This document shows, piece by piece, positions 61,090 to 64,000 of a DNA stretch of 64,000 nucleotides. The position numbers and the translations under genes are program-made. The notes beneath the pieces were generated by a model, which saw nothing but the letters and a program-made list of their open reading frames with translations, ran no database searches and was not told the DNA's origin. The stretch's first letter is position 1. Each line of letters opens with the position of its first letter. Where the stretch lies: assembly GCA_949130495.1 (NCBI GenBank), contig OX422211.1, forward strand, positions 397,417,049 through 397,481,048, in the 5' to 3' direction. The stretch comes from Sambucus nigra (taxonomy: Eukaryota; Streptophyta; Magnoliopsida; Dipsacales; Adoxaceae).

Positions 61090-64000
61090 TGTGACACCCC
61101 GACTAATTAAATACCGGGTAGCTACTCCTTTATTAAATTAAATCAAAACGCCAAGTTGGCTCAGTTAATAGCATCACTGTCGAAAACATTTTATTATTAC
61201 TAACCACCTAGTATTTAAAAAGTAAGTTGCCAAATTTTAATTAAAGTCTGGTTAATATGCAGTAAAAGATGTAGAGCAAGAATAATATCACCATTCACCA
61301 TAAATAGATAATAGAATAACCGTCACATGATATAAATAAATCCGGAGGAAAAACTCCTCACAACAATCCCACAAATGTAATAAGTAAACTGAGTACTGAA
61401 TCAATACATGCCAAAGTCTGAAAAACTGAAATGGAAATATCTCTAATAGAATTTGGGCAACATGCCCTACAACTGAGGAATACTGAGTATGGAATCCAAA
61501 TGATATAAGCGTCTAAAAGCAAATCCCTGTAGCTTCCACAAGCAGCTACAGCTCGTCATCTGAGTGAGAATCCTATGCATGGTGTCCTTGTGGCTGGGCA
61601 CCTAAAATGGTTTAACAAAAAAAATAGATTTGAAAGCAAACGGGTCAGAGCCCGAATGTGGAGATATTTTAAAAACCTGCAAGTGCTTTAAAAACATTTA
61701 AAACAGTATATGCAAAATACATGTTAGGACATGCTCTCACATGAGATACTCACCTCTCGTCTAACTGTGCACTCCTAACGTTCCTGTACCCATTCATGTG
61801 TTATCTCATAACTATCTAACTCTAAAGAGTTTCTAACACTTCTACTCGGTTCACGTTTAATTTCCAACCTTAACAATTAAATAGAGAGTTCTACTTTAAT
61901 TCTCGGATTCCCAATTATTAACAAACCATTTATTGATAAAAGTTCCCTTTTTATCTTTTCATAACATTACCATAATTATACTCACAATTTAACATAGTAA
62001 ATTCCTTCTTATTTAACCGTATATTTTCACATCATAAATATACAATACAAGCACCCAAAGGCTAAGCTGCGGTGCACACATACTCTGCTATCCACCCCGG
62101 TATATCACGTACATAAGGGTCACGCATTCCGAATCTCTCAGGAATCGTTCAGATAACAACATCACAAATAGTGGAGGCGAACACAGTCACCATCACATGG
62201 GTCACGCACATACCTACGCTCCCATGATCAGCAAACTTATTAACATCCCAATAAGTCCTTCAATGACCTATGTTCATCGAGGTAACCAATCTAAATCCGG
62301 GCAACACAAGGATAATAAGGCCCTAAGCGAACGTAAACCTCCCGTGATAGCAAGTATGGTAGGTATGTCATACACATAAAATTTTATACTAAGCATTCAC
62401 ACATCTTAGATATCTCAATATTAATAAAGGTATACTCTATATTATTATACCATTATTCCCATTTCTTATATTTCAAGTATCCCGATAATATAGAAATTAA
62501 ATTGCCGACACGTCTCACGTCATAGTTTCTTAAACTTAAAACCTATCTCAAATAGACTATTAAGTTCCCATTATTCCCGCATATAACATCTTTATACGCA
62601 AGGTCTTTACTTCTGCCCCAAACCTTATTTCATCAAATTATTCAAATTTGCACTATTAACCCAAATATTATCTCACATAACGAATTTCATTAAATTAGAA
62701 TAATTCCTCAAATTGAATTCCAATTAAGGTCCAACCTCATAATCATGTCTACTGGTCTTCCTTAAGGTTAAGGGTATTCACAAGGTCTCCAATAATATCA
62801 TTCAAGGATTAACACCATTAAAATTTAATTAAGGAAAAACTTTACTCAATCTGAGAAGGTCGATCGATCGACCTTTACCTTCGATCGATCGATGGTGGTC
62901 GATCGATCGACTGAAGAACATCGATCGATCGAACGCACCAGGTCTGGTTACGGATTGCTTCGTTTTGCAGTTACCAATTCGTCCCAAAACACCATTTTTA
63001 AGCATGAAACTCCAAGGTAAGGTTACAACAACATCATACTATCATCCTACAACAGTATTAACATTCTAAAACTCATAATTCATCCTTTAAAGGCTTTGTT
63101 TAGATCAAAACTACATAAAGATTTCCAGATTTCTTCCTCATTCAAGAACATCAATAAACTACTTCTAAATTCCATTTTTAGATCATCAATGGTTCTGTTT
63201 AGAACATAAATTTCGTCCAGAATATTACTACATGCAATCCCTAACATAATTCCAAGATTTTAACTTCCAATTTATGGGTCTAAATCATCTCCAAAAATTA
63301 ATTTCGAAAATTCCTAAACATGGAAAAACATAGCTTGAATCAAATGAATTTAAACCACTTGCCTTAATCTTTTTCTGAATTTGGTGTTGAATCTTGAAAG
63401 CTAAGTTGTTCTCCCTCTCTCTTTCTGCAGAATTCTCTTCCTTCTCTCTCTCTCTCTACAAGTTCTTCCCAAGGTTGAAGACAATGGAGGTGTGTTTGGT
63501 TTTTGGTAAGTTGGAACTATATTTCAACTTCTCCCGTAGCCCATATAGTCTCCTAGTGTAGTTAGTGGGTTTAGTGGGTTAAAGAAGAAGTCAGATTTCT
63601 ATTTCCAATTTTCGTCACTTTTAATTCCCAAATTTCTGAAATTACTAAAATGCCCCTATAAGTTACCGGTATGGCCCAAAAATGCCCCGGGACCCAAACT
63701 TAACCCCCGACTAGTGTTTTCTGACTATCTCGACCCTTCCGGACGCGTTGGTACACTCAAAATGACCATACGGTTAATGGAACTAAAATTCACTTTTTAA
63801 TTAAAATAATAAAATACCATGACGAGGCGGTCACACGCATCTCAATAAAATTCCCAAATTGCCGTATATAAATCTCACGACAATTTCAATATTACCAATA
63901 TTCATATAATGCCAAGTATGCACATTATAATTAAATACTAACTCACATCTCGTTAATATTTTTATCCGGATTAATTTCCAATTAATAAACATTTAATTCA
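61090..64000 (-). repeat. Tekay-like Gypsy LTR (right end just outside window)
   Basis: It starts TGTGACACCCCGACTAATTA and is collinear with 21939-24813 through to AATTTCCAATTAAT, so perhaps 60 bp lie beyond the window. No primer site adjoins its left end, so it is the 3' LTR of a minus-strand element extending right, or a solo LTR. At 62857-62935 it holds four TCGATCGATCGA-type palindromes where its relative has TCGTTCGAACGA palindromes. Confidence 0.87.

Overview
The window is plant nuclear DNA, most likely from a eudicot. The evidence is a five-exon, GT-AG-spliced cytokinin oxidase/dehydrogenase gene lying in a sea of nested LTR retrotransposons (Ty1/Copia with initiator-Met primer sites; Ty3/Gypsy of the Tat and chromodomain Tekay/Del types), small DNA transposons, long TA/CT/GA microsatellites and a ~170-bp satellite. 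There is no bacterial or organellar gene organisation. The species cannot be named from the sequence.

Layout. 1-2753: Tat-type Gypsy gag/protease and its LTR (minus), inserted just past the primer site of a Copia element whose LTR is 2770-4107. That Copia element sits in the gag of a third, decayed Copia element (4108-5909, LTR from 5910). 5910-9100: AT-rich non-coding DNA ending in a CACTA-like fragment. 9200-12896 and 19067-19457: a 170-bp satellite in two monomer types, split by a 6.2-kb gag-only Sirevirus-like Copia element. 19996-24813: truncated Tekay-like Gypsy element (minus) with a nearly open gag-protease frame. 25430-35606: near-complete but dead Tekay-like Gypsy element (plus) with a 5-bp target duplication. 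35612-40880: old sequence with a Copia RNase H relic. 40889-41210: Helitron-like end, poly-C and microsatellite. 42273-50900: another Gypsy element (minus) with a 5-bp target duplication, carrying a hAT-type insertion, a 212-bp tandem duplication and an 82-nt perfect palindrome. 51872-57074: the CKX gene. 57400-61089: Sirevirus-like Copia element (minus), cut off near the CKX 3' end. 61090-64000: Tekay-like LTR running off the window.

Only CKX looks like a functional host gene. Its 1536-nt reading frame is intact across five exons, and its introns have been enlarged by a MITE, a fold-back repeat, microsatellites and a possible solo LTR. All retroelement reading frames carry stops, frameshifts, deletions or damaged active-site residues.

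The most unusual pattern is a cluster of short palindromes built on TCGTTCGAACGA that recurs at internal LTR positions of both Gypsy and Copia families. In one Gypsy LTR (61090 onward) the same position carries a different palindrome set built on TCGATCGATCGA. I found no evidence for a wholly new gene system. The palindromic LTR module and the two-type satellite are the best leads.
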